Below, one piece after another: positions 1 to 10,545 of a stretch of 51,808 nt of DNA. The notes beneath the pieces were generated by a model. It ran no database searches. It saw only the letters and a list, made by a program, of their open reading frames with translations, and was not told the origin of the DNA. Both the position numbers and the translations under genes were made by a program. Position 1 is the first letter of the stretch. Every line of letters starts with the position of its first letter. Origin of the DNA: Terana coerulea (Eukaryota; Basidiomycota; Agaricomycetes; Polyporales; Phanerochaetaceae); assembly GCA_024811115.1 (NCBI GenBank), contig JAKOGH010000805.1:1-51808 (forward strand), in the 5' to 3' direction.

Positions 1-48
1 GGAGGGAGAGCAAGCTCTGGTCTGTTCCAAGCCAGAATGGCCTGGCTT

Positions 49-110
49 ATATATGTTTGGAGGCTGACCCTGCACGGGACCTCGTCGCGGTCCGTTTATT
101 CTCAATCAAC
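49..110 (-). promoter_or_regulatory. Unit promoter at left edge (palindrome + TATA), reading off the window
   Basis: The 17-bp near-palindrome GTTTATTCTCAATCAAC lies at 94-110 and a TATATAA-type box, read on the minus strand, at 49-54. The two are 40 bp apart, as in the other modules of this window. The flank from about 1 to 110 is an inverted copy of 9667-9780, including the shared stretch around AGACCAGAGCTTGCTCTC. I infer that it starts a minus-strand transcription unit whose body lies outside the window, and that it is divergent from the BTB gene at 857. Confidence 0.6.
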
Positions 111-856
111 AAGCCCAATAAACGCGCTAGTCTCGATCGCCTGGCGGTTGGCGCAGCCTTCGGCGCTTATGTGGCTTTCCCGGAACCGCACGGCTTTCAG
201 AGCACTCTCTTACGGGATCTTCGTCTGGTATACGCTCAGTGCGACTAAGCTACTCTCATCATATATCCGTGTCCTTGTACGACCAGTCTGCGAGTGCACC
301 AGGACGGCCTTTCATGCCAGGCTCCCAGGCTTTGTGGCGTTTGATCTGATGCCCCTCGGCTTCAGCCCCGATTTGCTTCCGTGTCGCTCTCTTCTTCCGA
401 CTCGCCGGCTCGGCTGCTCCCTTTCAGGCCTTGTCGGGGACTGGCTCCGTCAACGCTACGCTGCCAGCAGGTGGCACTTGTATTGCTGCAAGTAAGCCCG
501 TGTCGTACAACCAGCTCACGCATGCTCAGCTTCGGCTTACTAAGGCAACCACGGCGACTGGGAACCTCCAGTCGACCTAAATGGGAGACGATCTTGCGGC
601 CGGCGTACTCGGCGGTCTTCCGATCTGGGAACATCCATCAAAGACGCGTCGCTGTCACGCTGGGGTATATGTACTCTCTCGTCCCAGTTGCAGACCGTCA
701 GTGTCACCCCAGGTCGTTTCCTCCCGCGCACTCCGAGTCTCTCTCCGTCGGCACTGAGCGCAACCTCTTAGGCGACATACAGCGACCTGTTCCCATCTCC
801 CCGTACCCTCTCCCATCCCGACCCTTCTGTTCTGGACTCTTGGATCCTGGGCGGCG

Positions 857-2263
857 ATGTCTCAGCGTACCAACACCTTGCCGCGTCGTCCACCTCAGGC
901 TGCGTCCGCCGTCGCCTCACCGGACCTCTCTCAAACTGCCCCAGCCAAGCGACGTCGAACGAACGAGAATCCGCCGCCGTCTATCCCCAGGAAAACCCAG
1001 GCTCCTGCGCCGGCCGCCTCGAGAGCCTTCTCCAAGCCCCTGCGACACCTCCAAACCAACCGCTGATTCAGACGACGCCTGCACCAGACCCGTTCCGTAT
1101 CAACGACGGAGACCTCATTCTCCGCAGCTCTGACAACGTCGATTTCGTCGTCCACAGCGGAGTCATCGCCGCAGCCTCTCAGGTGTGGGAACGCCAGCTG
1201 AAAGGCCTGTACCACCCACCCATCCTCCAGCCTCGCCAGCCGTCGGACACCCTCCCCAAGCGCCCGAATTTCTCTCGTCGTGTCCTCAACACCCAGGCAC
1301 GCGCCGACGTGCTGCACCCTATTCTCCTCCTTGTCTATTTGTGCACGGACAACCCTCCGATCTGTGACGTCAAATTCGCCGTTCGGCTTCTGTGCGACTT
1401 GACCACCCTCGACATGCCCCTTCAGCGTTCGCTCATCGCTAAACAACTCGGTGCCACCACCAAGCAGTACTGGCCGCTCGCCTTCGCCATCGCTGTTGCC
1501 GGGGACTGGCCAGACCTCGCTCAGGCCGTCCTTCAATTTACTTTGGCTCTTCCCTACAATGAAGACGCCCTATTTCGGTACAATGACGAGGGTCGCCATG
1601 CCATCGCAGGACCGCCTTTAGGCCCAGCCGACGAGTCGAGATTCTCGAGGTACCGGGAGTCTTGCGCGGCGGCGGTGTCATCCCTCATCCGCATCGTCCC
1701 TAATCCAGCAGGCACAGCAACGACCATTGCCCTGCCGTTCGTTGGCACCGTGAAATGGGCCTTCTTTAGGTGTGCTCAGCAGCATCCTGACGAGCGCACA
1801 GTGACTGCTCGTATTCACGGCGGGAGGGATGTGCAAGCGCCAGGGTGGTTAGTGCCGTACGCTTCCGAGATGCTTGGGAGGATTTGTTTTTGTCCTGCGG
1901 CGTCGACGGTACTGGACATGACCATCTTCGAAGCGATGTCGCAGGACGCTGCCGCGCACTGCACAGGTTGCTCTTCACATGTTCTGAGCGACTTGACCAA
2001 GTTCAATCAGGCATTGGCGGCCGCCATCGACGGGACTGTTGCAAAGGTATGTTATCCTGTCATGCTCGCTGTGCATGTGCTAATTGGACCCGTACAGGTG
2101 CCAGTCTGGTGGGGGCGGATTACACCAAGCCCGGTCGATATCCAGCGCTTCATCGATGACAAGCCGGTATGTGACCTCGACGCTGTTGAACTGCATTTAC
2201 TCATACTTCGTCCAGGCTTTACCGTCTGGGCCAGCCCCAAGCACGATGCCGCCGCAAGCATGA
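857..2263 (+). CDS. BTB/POZ-related protein 1, frame break near the N-terminus
   Basis: This is a member of the expanded basidiomycete BTB-related family (protein-protein interaction; cellular role unknown). The sequence shows a basic N-terminus starting with ATG at 857 (MSQRTNTLPRRPP, then KRRRTNE, nuclear-signal-like). A BTB start follows (DPFRINDGDLILRSSD near 1087, then VDFVVHSGVIAAAS) and a long helical C-terminal part. Two introns are clear at the 3' end, 2047-2097 and 2167-2215, and the last exon ends PPQA at the stop 2261-2263. The N-terminal 60 or so codons lie one frame off the body, which is open from before 961 to 2046; one missing base around 1000-1060 would explain this. The gene is therefore either a recent pseudogene, an assembly error or a gene with an unrecognised mini-intron. 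It lies divergent from the promoter at 49-110. Confidence 0.6.
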
Positions 2264-3600
2264 ATCCTCCACAGCCCAGCACAGCCTAATACCCAACAGT
2301 CCTTCCGTAGCTTGTAGGCCCATACTCTATTGTCTGTATGCATACCACTCCCTTTTACTCATATTGTACGGATTTTACATAGTGGATAACTACCTTTTTG
2401 AATCAAAGTCTGGACTACAAAGGCTCGGGGTCGGGGTCGCCGAGTTACAGCTTGTATGCAGAATCGGGCATGCTCGCTGTGCAGAAGTAGCTCTATCAAA
2501 CATATCATCACTCTATGGTGGTTGCCACCGTCCTTACAACGCCATGTAGAATATATTACAACAGCGGTAAGTCTGGAATATCTGCATAAGGGAGCAGAGC
2601 AGAACTAGCGCGCTTTACATATGATGTCGCTGAAGAATGTTTGCTTCAACTTGACCTCTGTCTCGTCCTGACATCGAGGAGGAAATCTGTGACCGCACCG
2701 AGACTCCGGTATAAAACTTGTAGCCAACCGCGCGCAGTCATGAGCCCGTACAGCAGAAATGTACTGCATGCACTGGTTCAAGCCGGTTGGAAGTAGAAAC
2801 CAACCACTAACGGTTTGAGCAAGCCTTGGTCACCTGGAATCTGGTGCATGTTCGTTCAGCACCTGGTCGATGGGTTGGGCGTTTCGAACGTACCTTGCAG
2901 CATCGGTGTGTATGGCATCATGGCGCAGACCCTGTTGCCGCATATAGCCCCACGCATGAACACCGAACGCGATCAAGTGCCTAGATTCTCGTCAGCACAC
3001 GCCGCTGCATGCAGGTCCAAGAATACGCACCTTCGCAATAATCCTTGTACCATCTAGTGGACCTCCATAGCCTTCTAAGTATGCCCAGCGATTGCGTCAG
3101 GGTGAAGCACGCGTTGTGCCTGTACCTCCACTGGTCAACAACGAGCTGCTGGGTGATGGCGTCAGCAGCAAAGAGGGTGACACCAGACGTTATGTACTGT
3201 ACGAGGTAAGGCAGCTATTCCAGGACGAAGATGTTGCACAGTGCTGTCGGCGCAACGGCAGGGTGGTCAGATGAACGCCCCATTGCACGCTTCGAGGATG
3301 GATGTCGTGGTTTCGAGACGTGGTCCGGTGTGAGTTAACAATCTCGGTGCAGCAGCAGAGGTGTAAAGGAGTATATATACGTAGGTCTCCACACTGATCC
3401 TCATCTTTGAGTACCGCGCTAAAATGCTGCTTGAAGACGCTCACCATGACCTTGATATCGACTTCAGCCGCGCCGCCGCTTCTGCAGAGCGTCGATATAG
3501 TACGCGTACATTGTACTCACGAGCCCGGATACGCCCTCTCGTCTCTGGATACCCGTGGGCGCACTTCGGGGGCTTGAGAGACTAACGATTCATCCTGGCC
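2264..3600. other. Non-coding stretch, no gene recognised
   Basis: I see no long or spliceable reading frame with recognisable protein similarity here. The downstream flank of the BTB gene is followed by ordinary mixed-composition sequence. Short open stretches exist on both strands but none shows a family motif. Confidence 0.4.
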
Positions 3601-3701
3601 GGAATGTGACGTGGTACCATAAGCACCAGTATCAGGCTTTCTGCTGGTATGAGTATGTGTCACGGTGGGTGCTGGTATCTTTCTGGGAGTGCGCTCTCAC
3701 A

Positions 3702-3744
3702 ACATCCGTGTCTCGCAGGAGTCGTTCCTGCGAGACACGGATGT
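3702..3744. repeat. Perfect 19-bp inverted repeat with 5-nt loop
   Basis: Arms at 3702-3720 (core CATCCGTGTCTCGCAGGA) and 3726-3744 (core TCCTGCGAGACACGGATG) are exactly complementary and separated by GTCGT. A transcript of either strand would form a very stable hairpin. No gene frames it. It could be a small-RNA precursor, a terminator-like structure or the fused ends of an inverted duplication. Confidence 0.85.
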
Positions 3745-4539
3745 ATAGTAGTCTACAGAAATGCTCAGTGTAATCCATATAGTATGAAAAGGTGATGCAC
3801 GTACCTGGTTCTACGTATCCCCGCCACACAGTCATTCATATAACCGCTCTACAGTAACAATCACTCCGACGTTGATGGAACCCGAGCTGCTTTCACGGTG
3901 CCAAATAATAGGAGGTAAATCGTAGTCGATGAGCGTCGCATATAAAGCCAGTCGAAAGTAGGTGAGCTGGATAGATGTTCAGCACACGTAGGTTGGCGAC
4001 CAGTATTAGTGAGCGGTGGTGACAGCGAGCGGAGAACCTTATCTCCAAAGCGCTAACATTTCCCGGACTCGGTGGAGACTGCCGAGACCGAGCGATTGCA
4101 TCGAGGCGCCACAAAGCCACGTCGTGGCTGTCTCTTTGCATGTCTCCCTCCGACCTCAAGCTCGCGCACCTGCCTTTATTCATTTGGAGTGATATCGAGG
4201 GTGCCGTCGCGGACATTGGTCAGTCCCAAAGCTCTTGAAGCGGCTCGGATACCGTAACTTAACATCTTCTGGTCGCAGGAACACCGTGACGGCGCTGAGC
4301 GCTGATATGAAGAACAAGGATCACACGTGGAAGCCACATACCCGGGCGGCAGCTCAGGGGCTCATGAGAGACTGATCTGCCTTGAAGAGACCAAATATAC
4401 CCGAACAGCCTGAGCGAGGCCCAGGAGCGAACGTCAACTCCGAAACCCTCATAAAGCGGAGTTTCTCGCAAGCTTTGTCGAAGACAAGCTCACGCCTAAC
4501 CCCGTACTTCTCTCCTCCGACCCACCCTTGCCTCTTGTA
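3745..4539. other. Intergenic, upstream of hydrolase gene
   Basis: No gene is recognised. The stretch 4440-4539 directly upstream of the hydrolase ATG is open in the same frame and may be leader. Confidence 0.3.
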
Positions 4540-5921
4540 ATGCACTGTTTCAACTATGTCTTCCGTCTTCCTGAGAGTCTGGGCGGCCTTCAATGCTCCG
4601 TGAATCGCTACACTCCCGGGTCGTCTGAAGAAAGTTCCGAAAGCGCACTAGAAAACAGTGAAGGGCTCACCCTTGTGTGCGCCCATTGCACTAGCACTCG
4701 TACGTCTTGCACTCAAAGAAGTACAACATATACTGACAAGGCACTTCAGACAAAGAACAGTGGGAGCCCACTATCCAGACGCTGTTTGAGCTTGCGGGCG
4801 GCTCGAGCGATGTGCACATTCACGAGGTTTGGTCCCTCGACTGCACCAACCACGGGGATTCTTCCATCTTGAACGATGGCTTGCTCAATGATAATAAACC
4901 TGTCTGTGAGTCTCCAGCCTGCTTATTGCGTTGCATTTCAAGCGTTGACATTTCCTTCTTATCACAGCGGTGAAAGATTACGGTGCTCTCTTGCAGTACT
5001 TCGTGAATTCCGACGTGCTAGCGGGACGCTCGCGTGTGGTGGGTATAGGGCATTCATCCAGTACCACTGCCTGGTAAGCTCCGCTTATCTTCGCTTAGGC
5101 GTACACTTAATGCGGAGTACAGGTGCCTTGCCAGTGCACTCAAGACTGCATCTGTTACTCTGGCCGACGTGTCTGCTGTGATTCTCGTTGAACCGGTGAT
5201 GGTGCCGCCGCCGCTAGAAGACCCTGATCCTCGAATCGAAATTGGTAAAAGGAACGTGGAGGGGTATTGAAGCGTCGCGATCGCTGGGACGACACTGTGG
5301 AACTGCGTACATGGTTGAGGAAACGGTTTCCTTATAAGACTTGGGACCGGAGGATTTTCGACATCTACATGGTACGTACTATTTATCCGAGAGACTACTG
5401 TCCTGCACTTGCGTTGTCACAGAAACATGGGTTTCACTCGATCAAGGACTCGGCTGGGATAGAATCCGTCACATACAAGTGCAAACTATCTCAGGAGGCC
5501 GGATTTTACACGCACGAAGACCATGTGCTCGCAGGAGAGCTTATCAGCGCGATGTGCGCCCACGTTCCGGTGCACGCCGTTTTTGGAGAGCGACCAGAAA
5601 TGGTGTACGTAGCAACATTCTCTCTCTTCCTTTTCGTCACCGAACATGCAATTGTAGATCCCTGAAGTCGCGGGGTATTATCTGTGATGCGATTAAAGGA
5701 AGGGCAATGGCGTCCATTTCGATCGTCAAGGCTGCCGGTCATCTCGTGAGTTGTCTCTGAGTGAGATTGTAAGCATGCCAGGACACTTACAGCTCTGGTC
5801 TCAGGCTGTGCAAGAAAACCCTAACGGCGTTGCCCAAGCCATATTCGATGTTCTTTCTAGTCATCCCATTCCGATCCGTGGTAACACACCGGGCGTTGTA
5901 GCACCGAGGGCGTCGCTGTGA
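4540..5921 (+). pseudogene. Alpha/beta hydrolase, seven exons, one-base frame break
   Basis: This is an alpha/beta-hydrolase-fold protein; the substrate cannot be predicted. Exons fit 4540-4699, 4750-4905, 4968-5073, 5123-5371, 5423-5604, 5658-5745 and 5805-5921, all with GT..AG borders. Visible features are an N-terminal MHCFNYVFRLPESLGG, a beta-strand LTLVCAHCTST, the nucleophile elbow GIGHSSST in exon 3, a strand ending VILVEPVMVPPP, the acid-region strand VHAVFGERPEM and a late catalytic-histidine context KAAGHL before AVQENPNGVAQAIF. All phases agree except in exon 4, where the frame of EPVMVPPPLEDPDP and the frame of KRRDRWDDTVELR differ by one base around 5255-5264, beside a GGGG run. 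Without that single missing base the gene would be intact. It may be a young pseudogene or a sequencing error. Confidence 0.8.
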
Positions 5922-6889
5922 CGACCTGCGCGTTGATTCCAGTGCTATGATCAACGTTGCGCGCCGGCTCTGTTGCCCGGTCGGTCAGATGCTCGAAAGA
6001 GTTCCGCCATCTGAATGAGTTTAGTTGGCTCTTGCTTCACGCCTGCTTATGGCGAAATGTTGTTCTGATGTAATACACATGAAGTATTCCAACAACGCGA
6101 AACAACAATATGTATATTATTTAAGAACTACTTCTGCGACACCACGGGGCATAGTAGAAGTTGACGCATGATGCGTGATGAGGCCATCCACTATCTCGGC
6201 GGCTTGTTGAAGGTTGCGATAACACTCACGGTGGAGCTGACATCTTCAACGGGTGGGCCACCGCGACTTTCCTGCTACAGGGCACGCTGGCAGCTCGAGT
6301 AAGCGAAGGTTGATGTAGAGGATGCCGAGGATGAAACCGCGATAACACTTGCACGGCCTGGACGCTGAGTGGAACGCCGCGAATCGTAGTGCCCACCAAC
6401 AGCCAGCTCCGGCGAGGCAAGTCCTCCAGTCAGATACGGGGTGAACATAGCTGTTTTCGGCGTCGATGAGGGCCACAATTATAGCAGGGCATTCAGGACT
6501 GGCAAGAGCTGGAAGAAATGGGTAGCGATACGGTCCGTATGCTCACTATAGGTCTTAAGTCAACGAGTTAATGCAAGAATAATAAAACCTCACCTTGTCC
6601 AGGCTGAACTAGCTCGTGCACTCCTGCTGATGCATAGTCCTGTCGTCGAGGCATGCAGTGACATAATTTGTATGCGAATTAGCCTCAAAGTTTCCATTAA
6701 ATCTGAAGCTGTATTCGAGCATCAGAACGGGCGCATATACGAAGCCATGGTAACACTTACTATGCCTGGAGAAATGTACACAAGGACGTCTGCATTTCTC
6801 TGATGCCACAGCGTCTCGCGAATCAGGCCCTCTCAGTGCGATGCGCCGTCGGAATGCAGTTACGAAACGGGACGTGAACAACGCGGCCA
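5922..6889. other. Degenerate repeat-related sequence
   Basis: There is no intact gene. On the minus strand, 6246-6480 (PCKCYRGFILGILYINLR) and 6609-6881 (SKCYHGFVYAPVLMLEYSF) look like two diverged copies of one exon. A related piece occurs after unit A at 12009-12105 (RRPCVRCTHG, VYAPVL). They probably belong to the decayed 3' part of the unit D family. Confidence 0.35.
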
Positions 6890-8269
6890 GAGGACGAAGC
6901 AGCGATGTAGACCTACAGAGGACACAGAGTGAGCAGTCGGCTGGGAATCCGAGCTCTCAAAACACGCACGTACCTGAGAGCTATCCAATACGCTAGACCT
7001 TTACTATTCCTCCTACTATTATCCTCGGCGAACGCATATGGCTGTGGCGGTCGCATCAGCTTCAGACCGTTTGAACGTCTCCGTAATCCGCACCGCATCG
7101 TGCTCAAAACTTTGGACACAGATCATTGCTCGCCATGATTTGCTGCACGATAACACCAGCTGGGTTGTGGATGGGCATGTTGTGATTGCCGTGTACAGTG
7201 TCAGACCCGTCCACAGAATAGTGATGTCGTCGGGACTAACTGAGACCGAGCGCAAATCACCACAGCTTTGGCAAAGTGTACACAATGCCATTCTATAGCA
7301 ATAGAGTCGTGAGTAGCAATGTATGAGCATGCATGAGCCCAGCTGGCGCACCTGAGGTCCAAACGCTTTATGACTGCCCTTCTCACTACCTAGCCCAAAC
7401 CAGGCACTGCCTACAGGCACTAGAAGTCTTCCATACGGCCATTTCTCCACGCCAAACAGCATGTTCTTCCTGCGGTCGTCTTAAAGCCCTAGATGTAGCC
7501 AGTTGCGCGTAAGGTCGCCTGAGGTCGCTTGCCAGTCGACGTTGCTGATGATCACGACAAGAGTATTACCCTAGGAGCGTTGTGCAGTTGCGGAGGCACC
7601 GAGTGCTGGTGGGCTGAGAGACGGTCCGGAGTCATTGCCAGCGATTCAGGAACTCGACATGGAGGAAGGGAGCAAGGACTGGAGACACTTAGCGCCCATC
7701 GTCACGACTTGCTCTCTTCCGTAATTATCCCTCCTGCTCGCGTCCGACGAGGTCCAGACACCGTTCTCTTCCACCGCCATCATAATCCAAAAGCACGAGG
7801 GAGTAAAATGCACGCCGTGAGTGGAAAGCATGCTTTCAGTGGTGTATTCTAACAGGCGGAGGCTGATTTTCTCCATCTGAGCAGGGACCGTGACTGCCGC
7901 GGCGGGCGAGCGTACCTCGCATCCGGGAATTGCTGCTCCATCGGATATATGTGCAGACGATTAAAGTGTATGCGCGTGTGCGTACTCGAAGGTGCGTCTT
8001 CACGCAGCCAGTTACTATTTCTCAGCTGAATTGAAATTATTTTCAGATTATACCGTGACGCGCCTCAACGTATGCTATTTCACAGGCATAAGATGCGCAA
8101 ATTGCATGCTTCCTGTCCTTGTCGTTAAGTAAAAGAAGGGCAACATCCACGCGGCGGCAGGTACTTAGTCGACGCGTAATGTGACCATCCAAGACGGTTG
8201 TACTTAGCTCTAATCATTCCGCCGATATAACGTACGCTTGTCGCCATCATCACGCTAAGGGTACTGATT

Positions 8270-8465
8270 ATTCTCTTATAGCAACTCGCCACCGGTCAAG
8301 GAACTGAGAGCGCAATGATAAAGACGCAGACTGGCCGACGCAGATACTTGCCTCTTCGTGAAGCTCTCGTGCGGGGGCTGCCGGGTGGGTCAGTTAAACT
8401 TGCTGGGCCCAGCGTTGCCTCGACTTCTAATGATTGTTTGGCCCCTGGCGCGGAATCATAATGTC
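8270..8465 (-). pseudogene. Decayed copy of the small spliced ORF seen in unit C
   Basis: The minus strand carries a match to the unit C ORF: MIPRQGPNN at the start, then ELHEEASICVGQSASLSLR and FLDRWRVAIRE before a stop. The donor that is GTAAGT in C reads GAAGTC here and an in-frame stop precedes it, so the copy appears broken. Confidence 0.45.
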
Positions 8466-8601
8466 GAAGTGCAAGAGGAAAGCCAGGTAAATACAGCCTA
8501 CCAGTCGTTCGAGAAGGAACCGGCTAACGATAATGCAAAAGGAGCTGGTGAATATGAGCAAAAACAATATTACTGCAAGCTATGGAAGTACACTGGAGCC
8601 T

Positions 8602-8700
8602 TGGCACAAGTTAGTTTCGTCCTCGGGGGTCGGACCCGAGGAGTACTCGTCCCGGCGACCGCGAAGAGGTCGTGCCAGGGCAGCGACAAGTGGCCGCCCT
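8602..8700 (-). ncRNA. Structured RNA block, copy D
   Basis: Read on the minus strand it forms the four helices of the family. The first hairpin is GGGCGGC/GCTGCCC. The closing helix is TGGCACG/TGTGCCA with a terminal G.U pair. A small hairpin is ACC/GGT, and the long hairpin is CCTCGGG/CCCGAGG. The joining motifs GGGACGAGTA and GAAACTAAC are intact. The sequence is almost identical to copy C. Confidence 0.6.
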
Positions 8701-8861
8701 CCGCCGAGAATACATTGGAGTGAGGACAACAGGCGGAGTATCTACGGAGACCGGGCTACGACCACACACGGGGCGTCCCCCGCAGTGACACACACTGGAA
8801 CCTTGACAAGAAAGCAGGACGCCGAGGACGAACCCCGGACGAGAAAGAGACTAGACAGTGA

Positions 8862-9045
8862 TGGACGACAAGGCGAACCTTGACGCAGGGCGAACCCCAG
8901 ACCACCACCTCCAACCTCAACGAAGGGCGAACCCTGAGACAGAAGAAGTGGCATACAGCGGACGCCAGGGCGAACCCCGACGCAAGGCGAACCCCTAAAC
9001 CGCCAACGCCATCCACGATGAAGGGCGTGCCCTGAGAGAGAAGGG
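8862..9045 (-). repeat. Tandem array of unit D (97-bp family, about two copies)
   Basis: Repeated blocks contain GGCGAACCCCGACGCAAGG-like sequence (plus strand), the reverse of the array in unit C. Copy number here is lower than in C. Confidence 0.65.
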
Positions 9046-9115
9046 AGGAAGGGAGGTATCGCGGCGGTGAGAGACGAGCTCTGGCTTTCCAACAGCAAAA
9101 CATATGGGCTCGCTT

Positions 9116-9177
9116 TATACTCTGCGCGGCGGACAGTCACGAGGCTGTCAGCCGCGGTATGTTTATTCGCAATTAAC
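9116..9177 (-). promoter_or_regulatory. Unit D promoter: palindrome and TATA box
   Basis: The palindrome GTTTATTCGCAATTAAC is at 9161-9177 and a GTATAAAGC TATA box (minus strand) at 9112-9120, 42 bp away. The segment between them (GCGGCTGACAG on the minus strand) is shared with unit C. Confidence 0.65.
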
Positions 9178-9666
9178 AAGATCGTCGCCCTAGACTCGAT
9201 CAGAGCCGCTCGGCCTCGGCGCTAAGATCGGCTGGACACTGCGCCTGCCATACCTCAGACTACATGCTCCCACCTTCTCACCGGTGTAGACTGCAAATAT
9301 TTATCATGTTTGAACCAACCCATGTCTTTCATTTCTTATATTTTGCTTTGCTCTCGTGCGCACTGTTGCTTGCGGCTGGTCGAGAGGCGACGTGTCGCCG
9401 TTAGCCGCGATCAGCTTTGTGGCGTTTGATCCGAAGCCAAACCGAGCCAATCTCACCAAACCGGGACCGTGGTTTAGTTCTCGTTCCAAGACCCCCAAGC
9501 ACATCCGGCAAGTGTGCAGATTCTTACTAGCTGTCCTATACATATGTGCAAGTGCAGCAGAAGGAGGCTGTCTCGTTGTGGGCACGCCGACTCGGATAAG
9601 CGCTTACGCCGGGCGCAGAAGCTCCCGCTGAGCGATCGGATCGGGGCTAGCGCCTCGGCCATGCTT
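9178..9666. other. Spacer between divergent units D and A
   Basis: It holds the repeated motif GCTTTGTGGCGTTTGATC at 9414-9431, also found at 329-346 and, with one change, on the minus strand at 35430-35447, each time beside a unit promoter. The 60-70 bp next to each palindrome are also shared (CCTAGACTCGATCA near D, GCGCTAGCCCCGATC in reverse near A). Confidence 0.5.
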
Positions 9667-9730
9667 GTTGATTCCGAATAAACAGACCGCGACCAAGTCT
9701 CGTGCAGGGTCAGCCTCCAAACATATATAA
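9667..9730 (+). promoter_or_regulatory. Unit A promoter: palindrome and TATA box
   Basis: The palindrome GTTGATTCCGAATAAAC is at 9667-9683 and ATATATAAGC at 9723-9732, about 41 bp apart. The region matches the left window edge (1-110) in inverted orientation. Confidence 0.65.
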
Positions 9731-9789
9731 GCTAGGCCATTCTGGCTTGGAACAGACCAGAGCTTGCTCTCCTCCCCTCCGTGACACCC

Positions 9790-10390
9790 CCTTCCATACC
9801 CACCTACCGTTTATCGAGGCTCTCCTCACCTTCCCCTCCCTCTGTTCGTCGAGACTCTTTGTACACCCACCTACCGTTTATCGAGGCTCTCCTCACACCT
9901 CCTCCCGTGTTCGTTCAGACTCTCTTTGTACACCCACCCACCGTTTACTGAGGCTCTCCGCACTCCCTCCATCTGTTCGTCGAGACTCTCCTTGTACACC
10001 CACCTACCGTTTATCGAGGCTCTCCTCACATCTCCTCCCGTGTTCGTCGAGACTCTCTTTGTACACCCACCTACCGTTTATTGAGGCTCTCCTCGCACTC
10101 CCTCCATCTGCTGGTCGAGACTCTCTTTGTACACCCACCTACCGTTTACTGAGGCTCTCCTCGCACTCCCTCCATCTGTTCGTCGAGACTCTCCTTGTAT
10201 ACCCACCTACCGTTTATCGAGGCTCTCCTCACATCTCCTCCCGTGTTCGTCCAGACTCTCCTTGTACACCCACCTACCATTTATTGAGGCTCTCCTCGCC
10301 CTTCCCTCCCTCTGTTTGTCGAGACTCTCCATGTACACCCACCTACCGTTTACTGAGGCTCTCCTCATATACCCTCCCTCATCGTTTCGT
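9790..10390 (+). repeat. Tandem array of unit A, nine copies of about 67 bp
   Basis: The block CACCTACCGTTTATCGAGGC recurs at 9801, 9868, 9935, 10001, 10068, 10136, 10204, 10271 and 10340. Spacings are 66-69 bp and copies differ by point changes. The array is pyrimidine-rich and lies in the presumed leader of unit A. Confidence 0.9.
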
Positions 10391-10446
10391 GGCGGCTGTA
10401 GTTAGGTAGCTTGCATGTCGACTGTTACAAATGTATTCTCGATGGG

Positions 10447-10545
10447 GGACGGCCGCCTGTGGTCGTCCTGGCACGGACCTCTACGCGGTCATTGAGACAA
10501 GTACTTCTCGAGGACGACCCTCGAGGACGAAACTAACTCGTGCCA
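10447..10545 (+). ncRNA. Structured RNA block, copy A
   Basis: The first hairpin is GGACGGCC/GGTCGTCC. The closing helix is TGGCACG/CGTGCCA, the small hairpin GACC/GGTC, and the long hairpin TCTCGAG/CTCGAGG. The joining motifs read GAGACAAGTA and GAAACTAAC. It is preceded by ATGTATTCTCGATGGG, the same lead-in as copies B-D. Confidence 0.6.

Larger units (their letters stand above)
6890..9177 (-). repeat. Repeat unit D (promoter, tandem array, structured RNA, decayed exons)
   Basis: This is a minus-strand copy of a module of about 2.3 kb that is also found at 9667-12100 (A) and 35675-38110 (C). In transcription order it holds a palindrome (9161-9177), a TATA box (9116-9119), a 97-bp-type tandem array, a structured RNA block (8602-8700) and broken exons related to those of C. 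Homology to C runs to the splice-like GTAG/GTCTAC junction near 6905. D and C are very close in sequence, including the tandem array and the palindrome flank. D and A start 490 bp apart, head to head. No intact protein can be read from D. Confidence 0.65.

Noticed and set aside
381..1133. A 250-codon open frame upstream of and overlapping BTB1
   Set aside because: It crosses the N-terminal region of the BTB gene in another frame, is rich in proline, arginine and serine, and has no family motif.
9702..10409. A 235-codon open frame through the 67-bp array
   Set aside because: The repeat length is not a multiple of three and copies fall in all frames. The openness follows from the pyrimidine-rich repeat and is not evidence of a protein.
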